Below, one piece after another: positions 34,336-41,725 of a stretch of DNA of 64,000 nucleotides; the first letter of the stretch is position 1, and every line of letters begins with the position of its first letter. The notes under the pieces were generated by a model, which worked only from the letters and a program-made list of their open reading frames with translations, searched no databases and was not told where the DNA came from. This DNA comes from Roseivirga sp. BDSF3-8. Lineage in GTDB: Bacteria > Bacteroidota > Bacteroidia > Cytophagales > Cyclobacteriaceae. The position numbers and the translations under genes were made by a program. Where the stretch lies: NCBI RefSeq assembly GCF_041449215.1, contig NZ_JBGNFV010000001.1:3675001-3739000 (forward strand). The letters run 5' to 3'.

Positions 34336-34486
34336 ACTAAAAACTCAACACTCAATAACTCTATTACTCAATCATTCTATTACTTCACCCATTCTCTCAC
34401 TCAAAATTCACTCATTAAAAAAGGCACTAACCCTCCGGCCAGCACCTTATTCAATTATTCTGTAACTCTATTACTCTGTAATTCAA
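34336..34486. repeat. ACTC/TTACTC-rich repeat, right part
   Basis: Continues the repeat interrupted by the IS: ACTAAAAACTCAACACTCAA and CTCTATTACTCAATCATTC, again with the block TTAAAAAAGGCACTAACCCT and CCGGCCAGCACC. Confidence 0.65.
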
Positions 34487-35587
34487 TTATTCACGCATTC
34501 TCTCATTAGCCTCTTCCTCATCCAGCAGCCCCTCGGCCTCCAGGTCCAGTATATGCTCCTGCACATCCAGCCTAAACTCATTCAGTGCCTTGCCATACTT
34601 CCACCAGCGGTACAGGTATAGGCCCGTAGCCATAGCCACTACCAGCAGCAGGGCCGCCAGGGCTATCAGGTAGCGCTGCTCCCGCTCCGCTGCATAGCGC
34701 TCGCGTATCGAACTTACCTCTACTTCCGCCACCCTAACACTGTTTTCGGCATTTACAGGTGTTATCTCGGCGTTCTTATTAGGAACATCTAATTTTGCTC
34801 TGAAGTAGCTACCATCTGCTCCCTGTAGTTCAAGTTTAAGTACCTGGGCCATGTCACTGACCCATAATGTCAAATCAGGATGGGCTAAAACCTCATTTGT
34901 AAGAAACCGGGCTTTGGCAATTTGACCATTTTTAAAATAAGCTTCTGCTAGATTTACTCCTACTAAAGGAGTGCTTTTCATTTCTTTGGCAAGGGTGAGA
35001 GTATTAATAGCATAAGAGTATTCTCGGGTTTGTAAATACAAGTACCCTAAATTGACCAACGCCCAAAATCGAGTCTCTTGTGCTTCACCTTCATTAAGGA
35101 TTTCTTTAAATGCTCTTTCTGCATGCGAATATTTTTCTAACTCTAAATAGCAAAGCCCTATCCAGTTTTTTAAATCTAAAATTTGTTTACTATTATTTGA
35201 TAGCTTAATAGCCTGCTCAAGGCTACGAATTGCTTTTTCTTGATCATTGCTGTATTTGTAGCATAAGGCTTTTAACCAAAAAACATCATAAGAATCAGGA
35301 ACAGAATCTAGATAGATTAAAGCTTTTTTATATGATCCTGCATAAAAATAGGCGTAGGCCAGATTGAATTGTACATCTTCTTTAAACTTGCCTTGCCCGC
35401 TAAACTTGTTGGCTACTTCTAGATTAGTAATTGCAGAAGATACATTCTTGACTGCAAGGGCCTCTTTGCCTGCCTCAAAGTAGGCATGTGCATATTCCGC
35501 TTCCATTTCTTCGGCCTGGTTACAGGCCATGGTACATAGCCCCAGCAGGGCCACTAGCACATAGCGTAGGTTCTTTTTCATAGTCAC
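34487..35587 (-). CDS. TPR lipoprotein with C-terminal membrane helix
   Basis: 366 residues. A lipobox-like LCTMAC ends the signal peptide (about residue 22). At least six tetratricopeptide repeats fill residues 30-250 (for example AYAHAYFEAGKEALAVKNVS and FWALVNLGYLYLQTREYSYA). A transmembrane helix (about 303-325, LIALAALLLVVAMATGLYLY) is followed by a charged tail. This is the shape of Bacteroidota TPR sensor proteins (TPR outside, helix, tail inside) without the usual kinase or HTH output domain. It follows two small peptide genes on the same strand, an arrangement repeated at 61487-62953. Confidence 0.65.
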   Translation of the reverse strand: MTMKKNLRYVLVALLGLCTMACNQAEEMEAEYAHAYFEAGKEALAVKNVSSAITNLEVANKFSGQGKFKEDVQFNLAYAYFYAGSYKKALIYLDSVPDSYDVFWLKALCYKYSNDQEKAIRSLEQAIKLSNNSKQILDLKNWIGLCYLELEKYSHAERAFKEILNEGEAQETRFWALVNLGYLYLQTREYSYAINTLTLAKEMKSTPLVGVNLAEAYFKNGQIAKARFLTNEVLAHPDLTLWVSDMAQVLKLELQGADGSYFRAKLDVPNKNAEITPVNAENSVRVAEVEVSSIRERYAAEREQRYLIALAALLLVVAMATGLYLYRWWKYGKALNEFRLDVQEHILDLEAEGLLDEEEANERMRE

Positions 35588-35706
35588 ACAGATAGCTAAG
35601 TTGTTTTTTTCTGGTTTGTTTTGGCTCTCACTTCCGCGAAGCTTTACTTCGGGCCCTGAACCTGCGCAGTTTCACTGCGTGAGCCGTTCGGCAGCAGGAT
35701 AAGATT
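35588..35706. other. Intergenic hairpins between peptide genes and the TPR gene
   Basis: Two short inverted repeats in the probable transcript: CCGCGAAG/CTTCGGG-like near 35636-35655 and GCGCAGTTTCACTGCG (35666-35681). These may slow transcription or stabilise the upstream peptide message. Confidence 0.3.
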
Positions 35707-35882
35707 TAGTTATTTGCCTCCTCTTCTTCCTTTCCTGTCCTAATAGGAGGATCCGGACTTGTTACTCCACCGTTTGTAGTTAAGCTGCTATACCCGAACC
35801 GGTTCAAAATATTTTCATTTTTCTTCACGCCTCCGGTAATGTGCCGGGCGCATATGGCATATTGCTCTAGTGCTGCTTTCAT
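35707..35882 (-). pseudogene. Small peptide gene copy 1, frameshifted
   Basis: Reads MKAALEQYAICARHITGGVK from 35882, nearly identical to copy 2, then stops early at 35805 because the run at 35819-35822 (plus-strand TTTT) lacks one base. Adding one base gives a 58-residue product ending in EEEEANN, matching copy 2. It lies between copy 2 and the TPR gene. Confidence 0.65.
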
Positions 35883-35900
35883 AAGCTGGTTTTTTCAAGT

Positions 35901-36077
35901 TTAGTTATTTGTTTCCTCTTCCTCTTCTCCTGTTCTAATGGGTGGTTCAACACCACCACCACCACCATCCGTAGTAGCAGTACTATACACCACTTGTTTC
36001 AAGATATTTTCATCCTTCTTCACGCCTCCGGTTATATGCCGGGCGCATACTGCGTATTGCTCTAGTGTTGCTTTCAT
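35901..36077 (-). CDS. Small Gly-rich peptide, copy 2
   Basis: 58 residues: MKATLEQYAVCARHITGGVK, then a basic stretch (KDENILKQ), a run of five Gly (DGGGGGVEPP) and an acidic tail (TGEEEEETNN). No signal peptide and no known family. A Gly-Gly pair at 17-18 could be a leader-processing site, but this is inference. The copy downstream (35707-35882) is about 70 percent identical, showing that the sequence is selected or recently duplicated. It precedes the TPR lipoprotein gene. It could be a RiPP precursor or a signalling peptide. Confidence 0.6.
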   Translation of the reverse strand: MKATLEQYAVCARHITGGVKKDENILKQVVYSTATTDGGGGGVEPPIRTGEEEEETNN

Positions 36078-36394
36078 GGCTTCTATTGGTTTTGTGTATA
36101 CTCGCCCTTAGCGTGGTTTTTCACCCCCACGGGTACCAAACCCCATATGCAATATAAGCAGATTTGGAATCAGCCCGGCCATCCGGCCGCATCTTTCCCA
36201 TCCGGTAAGGTATGCAATTATCTCATATCCCACTATCCTATCTGTATATTATCCCCTCTATATCAGTGTCTTTCATCCTGTTTTATATTACTTGTCCCAC
36301 ATTTAGCTCCTTTTATCACACTATCCCGTACAGCCCGTTAGGTTGCCCTTTAGTATATTGCATGATATATGCGTTCAGTTAGCTGTGTGACAAA
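36078..36394. other. Intergenic region sharing a sequence block with 37625-37737
   Basis: The block 36214-36330 (CAATTATCTCATATCCCAC, then CTCTATATCAGTGTCTTTCA) aligns with 37625-37737 (CAATTACCTTATATTCCCA, then CTCTATATCAATATCTTTCA), about 65-70 percent by eye. It may hold a shared promoter for the plus-strand genes downstream or a decayed peptide-gene leader. Confidence 0.45.
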
Positions 36395-36886
36395 ATGAGT
36401 AATTATTGGACCCGGGCAGGCATCCCCAGAAAGGGCTGGGCACTGGAGGGGGTAATAGACATTAGGGAGGAAGGCCAGCCGGTAGAAGATACCGAATACG
36501 AAACCTGTATGATGTGCGGCAACGAAAAAATCCGGTATGTACACCTCCTCTCTCACCCTTCAGTAGATGATGAATTTAGGGTAGGCTGCGTGTGTGCAGA
36601 AAAGCTGACCGAAGATTATAAAAACCCCAAACAAAAGGAAAGAGAGCTTAAAAACATAGCCCGCAGGCGTCAAATGTGGATAGCTAAGCCGTGGAAAATA
36701 AGCAAAAGTGGAAACCCCTACTTAAAGCTTAAGGAGTATAAAATAGTTATATTTGCTGTTAAAGAAGGTGCATACAAAGTATACTTCAACGACAAAGGAG
36801 GTAAGATAGAGTTTAAAACGCTTGAAATGGCTAAAGCCGCAGTTTTTAACCACCTGGAGACCTTAAAGAACAAATCCCGTAAGTAA
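36395..36886 (+). CDS. Conserved hypothetical protein with a four-Cys zinc site
   Basis: 163 residues. Contains ETCMMCGNEKIRYVH and RVGCVCAEKLT, which give CxxC and CxC-type metal-binding pairs, then a basic helix (KQKERELKNIARRRQMWIA) and a small beta domain. The wording matches a family found in many bacterial genomes near mobile or defence genes, but its function is unknown. No signal peptide. It may bind nucleic acid given the zinc site and basic helix. Confidence 0.6.
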   Translation: MSNYWTRAGIPRKGWALEGVIDIREEGQPVEDTEYETCMMCGNEKIRYVHLLSHPSVDDEFRVGCVCAEKLTEDYKNPKQKERELKNIARRRQMWIAKPWKISKSGNPYLKLKEYKIVIFAVKEGAYKVYFNDKGGKIEFKTLEMAKAAVFNHLETLKNKSRK

Positions 36887-37168
36887 GTCGCCCCTGCTTA
36901 ATTATCCGCTACAAGCAGGCAGGTACCTTACCCATTACCCCCTCCATCTTTCCTTAGCTTAAAGCCATTATACCAGCAAACCTTACCTTTAACAATAGCC
37001 TTATACCCCGCCCTAAAACGGCTTGATCCATTGCCTTATTCAAAAATAGAATATAGCTCACGTATTTTTTGAATAAAACAATACCGCAGTACCAAGCCCC
37101 CTACATATGCCAAGTTAATCACGTTACCCTGAGTTACTTTTGGGCCATTAAATTTAATCTAATAAAAT
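36887..37168. other. Intergenic region, nothing supported
   Basis: No gene, repeat or hairpin that I can support in this 282-base stretch. Confidence 0.3.
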
Positions 37169-37360
37169 ATGAAAAATTTACAATCATTGACCCGCGAGTC
37201 AATAGAGATTAAAACCCCCTATTTCCAGCTAACGGCTACTAATCAAGCAGCTATGGAAATTGCGAAAGGAGTGGTGAAACTCGGTTTTATTACTGGTTGT
37301 GTAGTACTAGGCTATATGTTCTTAGATCATATCAGTAAGCCCCGCACCCTCCAAATTTAA
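37169..37360 (+). CDS. Small membrane protein
   Basis: 63 residues (MKNLQSLTRESIEIKTPYFQ ...). A single hydrophobic helix, VVKLGFITGCVVLGYMFLDH, follows an amphipathic N-terminal part, and the tail is short and basic. No family recognised. A strong terminator follows at 37402, which supports a real transcript. Possibly a toxin-like or regulatory membrane peptide. Confidence 0.5.
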   Translation: MKNLQSLTRESIEIKTPYFQLTATNQAAMEIAKGVVKLGFITGCVVLGYMFLDHISKPRTLQI

Positions 37361-37401
37361 GCTTAAATCCTGCTACTGGTTCAGAGTGATATATATTTGC
37401 G

Positions 37402-37429
37402 AAAGCCCCTTCTGGGGCTTTTTTTTATT
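37402..37429 (+). terminator. Intrinsic terminator
   Basis: AAAGCCCC (37402-37409), loop TTCT, then GGGGCTTT (37414-37421), continuing into a T run. Classic rho-independent terminator for the small membrane protein gene. Confidence 0.9.
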
Positions 37430-37829
37430 GCATCTTTTCATTCCCCCAATATCCCCATCCTTAGTAGGCAGGCTACAAACTAAGTGCTTTAAAAGCACCT
37501 CTTCCGTATAGCCATCTCCCGTAATGTACAGGGCTACGCATTACTATTTTGCTTTCGTAGCCTTTTAGTATGGCCTATACCTCCACCAGAAGTCATGTGC
37601 CTCGCACTGGTACCAACCTATTAGGCAATTACCTTATATTCCCATATCATACCTGTATGTGACTCCCTCTATATCAATATCTTTCACCCTACATTTATGT
37701 CACCTGCCCCGCATTTTCCGCCTGGTATTATATAATCCGGAAAGCTATGGTTGCAATGTTTACCCCTTCGCATCCCGGCTTTTCACTATTCTATTCTGTA
37801 CTTTTGAAAGATTAATTGATTCAAAGCAT
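37430..37829. other. Intergenic region with shared block and possible decayed peptide gene
   Basis: 37625-37737 aligns with 36214-36330. In the reverse strand at about 37590-37620 (TGCGAGGCACATGAC, GGTGGAGGTATAG) there is weak similarity to the peptide gene at 35901-36077 (TGCGCCCGGCATATAACCGG). A possible -7 box TACTTTTG is at 37798-37805, 25 bases before the DUF6602 gene. Confidence 0.4.
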
Positions 37830-38573
37830 ATGGCGCACAAGACGTATCAGGAGTTAATGAAGCTAGAGATTGCTGCTTGTTTGGCGAAATCTGATGCGGC
37901 AGAGAATATCTCCCATATGCCTACCAGGGGAGCTACCCTGGAGTTTGGCCTATGCGAGATCATTTCTAAGTTTCTGCCGCACGGCTGGGATATTGGCAAA
38001 GGAAAGATAATTGATAATAAGGGGGCAGAATCGGCAGATACTGATATTATTATCTACAATAAGACCATTATTCCCCCTGCAATGCTGTATGCCACAAGTG
38101 GCCTTTATCCTGTGGAAAGTTGCGGGTATGCCATTGAAGTTAAGACTACCTCCACAAAAAAAGGAGTCAGGTCCACTTATGATAACTTTAAAAGGCTTCG
38201 GCAAATTGGAAAGGATAATGGAAAGGATTTGCTAACGGTATATTTTGCTCGTAAAAGTAACCTCAAACGTGAGTCAGAGCTTGACCGGTATAAAAAAATT
38301 GATCCGAAGTTTAATACTGATCCTGTAATCAAAATTATTTGCGTTTTAGGGCAGGGTTATTGGTATTTTTCACCCGAATTTAAAGGAGCGCAATTAGTGG
38401 GATTTAAATGGCGATTTGTAGAAGGTCTTAAAGACGGCTTTGAGTTGGCCTGGCTTATAAGTGGCATAATTAACACCCTAACCCCCGGGCCTGCTCGGTT
38501 CGGAATGTACATAATCGATAATGAAAAAAAATTTAAAGACATAGAAAAATACAAATTTAATTCACTCATTTAA
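37830..38573 (+). CDS. DUF6602 protein, putative PD-(D/E)XK nuclease
   Basis: 247 residues from the ATG at 37830 (MAHKTYQELM); an upstream in-frame start would add 57 residues of low-similarity sequence. Core motifs: ADTDIIIYNK (Asp of motif II), then GYAIEVKTT (E-x-K), the pattern of restriction-endonuclease-like folds. The family DUF6602 is common in bacterial accessory regions and often near defence genes. Partner genes are absent here. The AT-rich composition (about 38 percent GC by eye) differs from neighbouring core genes, consistent with transfer. Confidence 0.65.
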   Translation: MAHKTYQELMKLEIAACLAKSDAAENISHMPTRGATLEFGLCEIISKFLPHGWDIGKGKIIDNKGAESADTDIIIYNKTIIPPAMLYATSGLYPVESCGYAIEVKTTSTKKGVRSTYDNFKRLRQIGKDNGKDLLTVYFARKSNLKRESELDRYKKIDPKFNTDPVIKIICVLGQGYWYFSPEFKGAQLVGFKWRFVEGLKDGFELAWLISGIINTLTPGPARFGMYIIDNEKKFKDIEKYKFNSLI

Positions 38574-38599
38574 AAGGTCCAATTTTCCACCTATCTCCA

Positions 38600-38830
38600 T
38601 ATGTTTCTTATCAATTCTATTATTCACCCATTCTTTCATTCACAATTCACTCATTTAAAAAGGCACCACCCCTCCGGCCAGCACCTTATCTCCCGACCCC
38701 ACTCATAACTCAAAACTTTCAATATCTCCGTTACTCATCAATTCTTTAACTCTATTACTTTAATATTCACCCATTCTCTCATTCACAATTCACTCATTAA
38801 AAAGAGCCTCCTGCGTGTACCGCTATTCCT
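38600..38830. repeat. ACTC/TTACTC-rich repeat
   Basis: Contains TCTTTCATTCACAATTCACTC, the block TTAAAAAGGCACCACCCCTC with CCGGCCAGCACC, and ACTCATAACTCAAAACTTTC. Same family as 32540 and 39795. The rest to 38993 has no feature I can support. Confidence 0.6.
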
Positions 38831-38993
38831 TTCAATATTTCTGCCTTTTCATACTAAATCAACTATTAAATTACTTCAGCTACTTCTGAAATAGCTTCTC
38901 ATTTTATCCTGCATTATTTTAGCCTGGAGGTTAGCGCCTCCTGCGCCGCCTTCCGGCGCATTACCTGTAAGCTACCAAGCAGTTTCATTTAGT

Positions 38994-39797
38994 ATGCATA
39001 AGCTCAAATACATATTGCCTGCCCTGTATGCAGGCCTGCTATTTCTCGGCTATATCCATTACTTTGCCTATTTCGCTTTCTTCGATATCAATATTGCCGG
39101 TTACCTCTCCGCTACAGATATACTATTTCCCTTTATACCAGCCCTGCCAGCTATATTCGTCGTTGTCCTCGTCATTACCCTACTACTCACCGGCACCCTG
39201 CTGCGCGCCGGTAATATGTACGATACCCGGCGCAGGCCCTCACTGTTTTGGTTAGCCAATCATGGCAAGGTCATATATCAGCGTCTATCCAACCGCTATA
39301 ATGCCTATAGCTCTATTGCCGACCTGCCTGGCCTTCTCCGGTATGCGTTATTGTATGTTATCAGCTTTCTTTTGCTTATTTACCAGGTAGCCTTCGTGCT
39401 TGTTATCGTACTACACTGGTCTGGCTTTTTCACCGGGATAGGGTATGGTACTTTTATGGCCATGTTCATCGCCTGGATATTCATCGTATATGAGAAGGCT
39501 CGCCGCATGGTCAGGATCAAAGATATCAAAGTCAGGCTTCTTGCCATTACCCTCTTCATGGTCACCTACGCAGCTGCCTCCGTCCTGCTTTCCGCCAGGT
39601 TTAGGGCTCGCCAGATGCTCATCGGCACAGAACGCATAAGCCTCATCACCACAGACCAGGGCTTGTATGAATCCTCCGGCGGGTACCGCTACATAGGCCA
39701 GTCCGGCAGGTTTATATTCCTCAGAGATACCAAGCGTCAGGCCAATATCATCCTGCCAAAACGCCACGTCGCATCTATCACACTCACCCCTGGGTAA
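38994..39797 (+). CDS. Multi-pass membrane protein of unknown function
   Basis: 267 residues. Hydrophobic segments at about 7-25, 42-64 (FIPALPAIFVVVLVITLLLTG), 112-160 and 180-200 (ITLFMVTYAAASVLLSARF). The C-terminal 60 residues form a soluble beta domain with YRYIGQSGRFIFLRDT. No family recognised. Alone between repeat tracts; expression signals are not clear. Confidence 0.5.
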   Translation: MHKLKYILPALYAGLLFLGYIHYFAYFAFFDINIAGYLSATDILFPFIPALPAIFVVVLVITLLLTGTLLRAGNMYDTRRRPSLFWLANHGKVIYQRLSNRYNAYSSIADLPGLLRYALLYVISFLLLIYQVAFVLVIVLHWSGFFTGIGYGTFMAMFIAWIFIVYEKARRMVRIKDIKVRLLAITLFMVTYAAASVLLSARFRARQMLIGTERISLITTDQGLYESSGGYRYIGQSGRFIFLRDTKRQANIILPKRHVASITLTPG

Positions 39798-40245
39798 CTC
39801 CGTTACGCATCAATTCAGTAACTCAACTACCCTTTTATTCGATACTTCAAAATTCACTACTCTACCCTTCGCCCCAAGTCGAAAGAATCGCGTCTCTACC
39901 GAACACACCACAACTCAAAACTCACCACTCAAAATTCTGTTACTCTGTAACTTTATTATTCTAATTCACTCATTAAAAAAGCACTAACCACCCGGCCAGC
40001 ACCCCATCTCCCTATCCAATTCAAAACTCACCACTCAAAACTCTATTATTCTATTATTCAATTACTCTATTACTCAATAATTCTATCACCCATCAATTCA
40101 CTCCTTCTCTCATTCAAAATTCACTCATTAAAAAAGGCACTAACCACCCGGCCAGCACCCCATCTCCCTATCCAACTCATAACTAAAAACTCACCACTCA
40201 AAACTCGATTATTCTATTACTCTGTCACTTATCAATTAAATTGTA
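39798..40245. repeat. ACTC/TTACTC-rich repeat, long tract
   Basis: About 450 bases of ACTC, AACTC, TTACTC and TTATTC words. Two copies of a block near 39973 and 40129 (TTAAAAAAGCACTAACCACC and TTAAAAAAGGCACTAACCAC, each followed by CGGCCAGCACC). Also AATCGCGTCTCTACC near 39885, related to 32748 and 2595. Confidence 0.65.
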
Positions 40246-40358
40246 CTATTCTAATATTTAGAAACTATCCATCTCACCCTGTATTCCCAGTTTAAATTTT
40301 GCCTAAATGCCGATTAGAGCGCCTAAATGCACTTTTTGAAATCTTGTTGCGCTCATTA

Positions 40359-40402
40359 TAGCCTCATGGTAGACTCACGATAGACTCATGGTAGCCTCAT
40401 GA
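40359..40402. repeat. 11-bp tandem repeat, four units
   Basis: TAGCCTCATGG, TAGACTCACGA, TAGACTCATGG and TAGCCTCATGA follow directly on each other. Function unknown; replication slippage is the usual origin. Confidence 0.75.
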
Positions 40403-40432
40403 AAGCCCCAAGAGCCGCTTAAGATCAGAAAT

Positions 40433-40600
40433 ATGAAATTGTATTATTTTAATATTGCCGGAGAGAAGGAGGGGTGTGCTGGTAAGGTCGTTTTAGTGAT
40501 ACATTCTGGTAATTCAGCAAGATTTTCCGGTCAGATAGCAAAAGAACATTACGCTTTTAAGATAGCAACTTACTTCAATACATTGAATGACCTTATTTAG
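40433..40600 (+). CDS. Possible small ORF (55 residues)
   Basis: Starts MKLYYFNIAGEKEGCAGKVV and ends with YFNTLNDLI. No signal peptide or known family. It lies in an otherwise non-coding stretch and has no clear promoter. It may be a remnant of a larger gene; only coding potential supports it. Confidence 0.25.
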   Translation: MKLYYFNIAGEKEGCAGKVVLVIHSGNSARFSGQIAKEHYAFKIATYFNTLNDLI

Positions 40601-40882
40601 TAAATCGCCACTTAATAGTAATAACGCAAATAACAGTAAGATTATTCTGTGCTAAAAAACCTAATTTATTACATGCATTATTTCAAGATGATGTAAAAAC
40701 TTAAACCCTCTGCATGCATACTAAAGTGCTGGTTTACAGTCAAAAACATATTGCATTTTTACAGATTTATATTCTGATAAAAATTTATTAAACACAATTA
40801 TATTTCAATAATGTAACTAAATACCAAATTTTAACGAATAAAATAATAGAAACAAAGTATAAACTTTTAAACAATCAAGATT
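40601..40882. other. AT-rich region upstream of 40883
   Basis: Very AT-rich with TTTATATTCTGATAAAAATT-type stretches. No gene. It probably contains the promoter of the following gene, but I cannot pick a box with confidence. Confidence 0.35.
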
Positions 40883-41464
40883 ATGAATGTAGAGCTCAAT
40901 GGACTCATCGAAGGCTTTAGCGGACTGAACGGAAACGTTGTTTTTCGCACCCTTAAAGACGGCAGGGTTATCATGGCCAAACGCCCACGCAAATATGACA
41001 AAACCGAGCATCAAAGAAAAACGGGTAACCGTATGGTGCAGGCCTACAGAATTGCGGAAGACATCATCGCCAATGACCCGGCAAGAGTAGCCGTATATGA
41101 GGTTTATGCTGCCAAAAAGAGCAGAAGCGTAAAACAGGCCATCGCCATGGATATTTTAAGCAAGCCCAAAATCCCCAGCATCAAGTGGATGGTGTATAAC
41201 GGGCTCAAGCCAGGCGATCTCTTAGGCATAGAGGCCTTTGACGATCATCAGGTAGTAAGTGTTAACGTATCCATTCTCGACAATGGTACATCGCTGGAAA
41301 CCGGCGAGGCCTTACAGCAGGACTTCAGCGTAGAGTATATGTACGAACTACAAACTGCTGGAATCCCTGCCACAGCCGAAGTTTTGGTGCAGGTTACCGA
41401 CTACGCCGGTAATGTAACCCGAAAACTATACCAGGCAGATAGCATCCCCTTATTTATTGCTTAA
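40883..41464 (+). CDS. Hypothetical protein, paralogue of the gene at 1327
   Basis: 193 residues. N-terminal helical half with QRKTGNRMVQAYRIAEDIIA, then a beta-rich half with VSVNVSILDNGTSLETGEAL and ending LVQVTDYAGNVTRKLYQADS. The same order of motifs is seen in residues 1-185 of the 1327-2193 protein, which has an extra repeat-derived tail. Family unknown; two copies 39 kb apart in one window suggest a larger paralogous set. No signal peptide, so probably cytoplasmic. Confidence 0.65.
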   Translation: MNVELNGLIEGFSGLNGNVVFRTLKDGRVIMAKRPRKYDKTEHQRKTGNRMVQAYRIAEDIIANDPARVAVYEVYAAKKSRSVKQAIAMDILSKPKIPSIKWMVYNGLKPGDLLGIEAFDDHQVVSVNVSILDNGTSLETGEALQQDFSVEYMYELQTAGIPATAEVLVQVTDYAGNVTRKLYQADSIPLFIA

Positions 41465-41660
41465 GCTCCCGGAAAGCATCGCCCAGGCGGTGCTTTTTAT
41501 ATTTTCATAAACTCCATTCTTTAGTAATTACTACGCATACATTTCCTGATCAGATTATCCAGAATGACTATCACTACAATGGTCGGTAAGACAACATATA
41601 ACTGATTGGCAAAGGGTTTTTCCAACAAAGTTATGCCTTCTTAAGAAGAATGCAGCGGTA

Positions 41661-41702
41661 AAAGAAAAGGCTGCCTCCATACTTTGGAGACAGCCTCTTT
41701 TC
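41661..41702. terminator. Intrinsic terminator, bidirectional
   Basis: GGCTGCCTCCA (41669-41679) pairs with TTGGAGACAGCC (41684-41695, one mismatch), with A run before and T run after. It closes the plus-strand gene at 40883 and the minus-strand S46 peptidase gene. Confidence 0.75.
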
Positions 41703-41725
41703 GGATATTAGTATTCAGGAATTAA

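Noticed and set aside
39798-40245. CRISPR-like appearance of the ACTC tracts
   Set aside because: Repeats are short words without constant spacing or unique spacers, and there are no cas genes.
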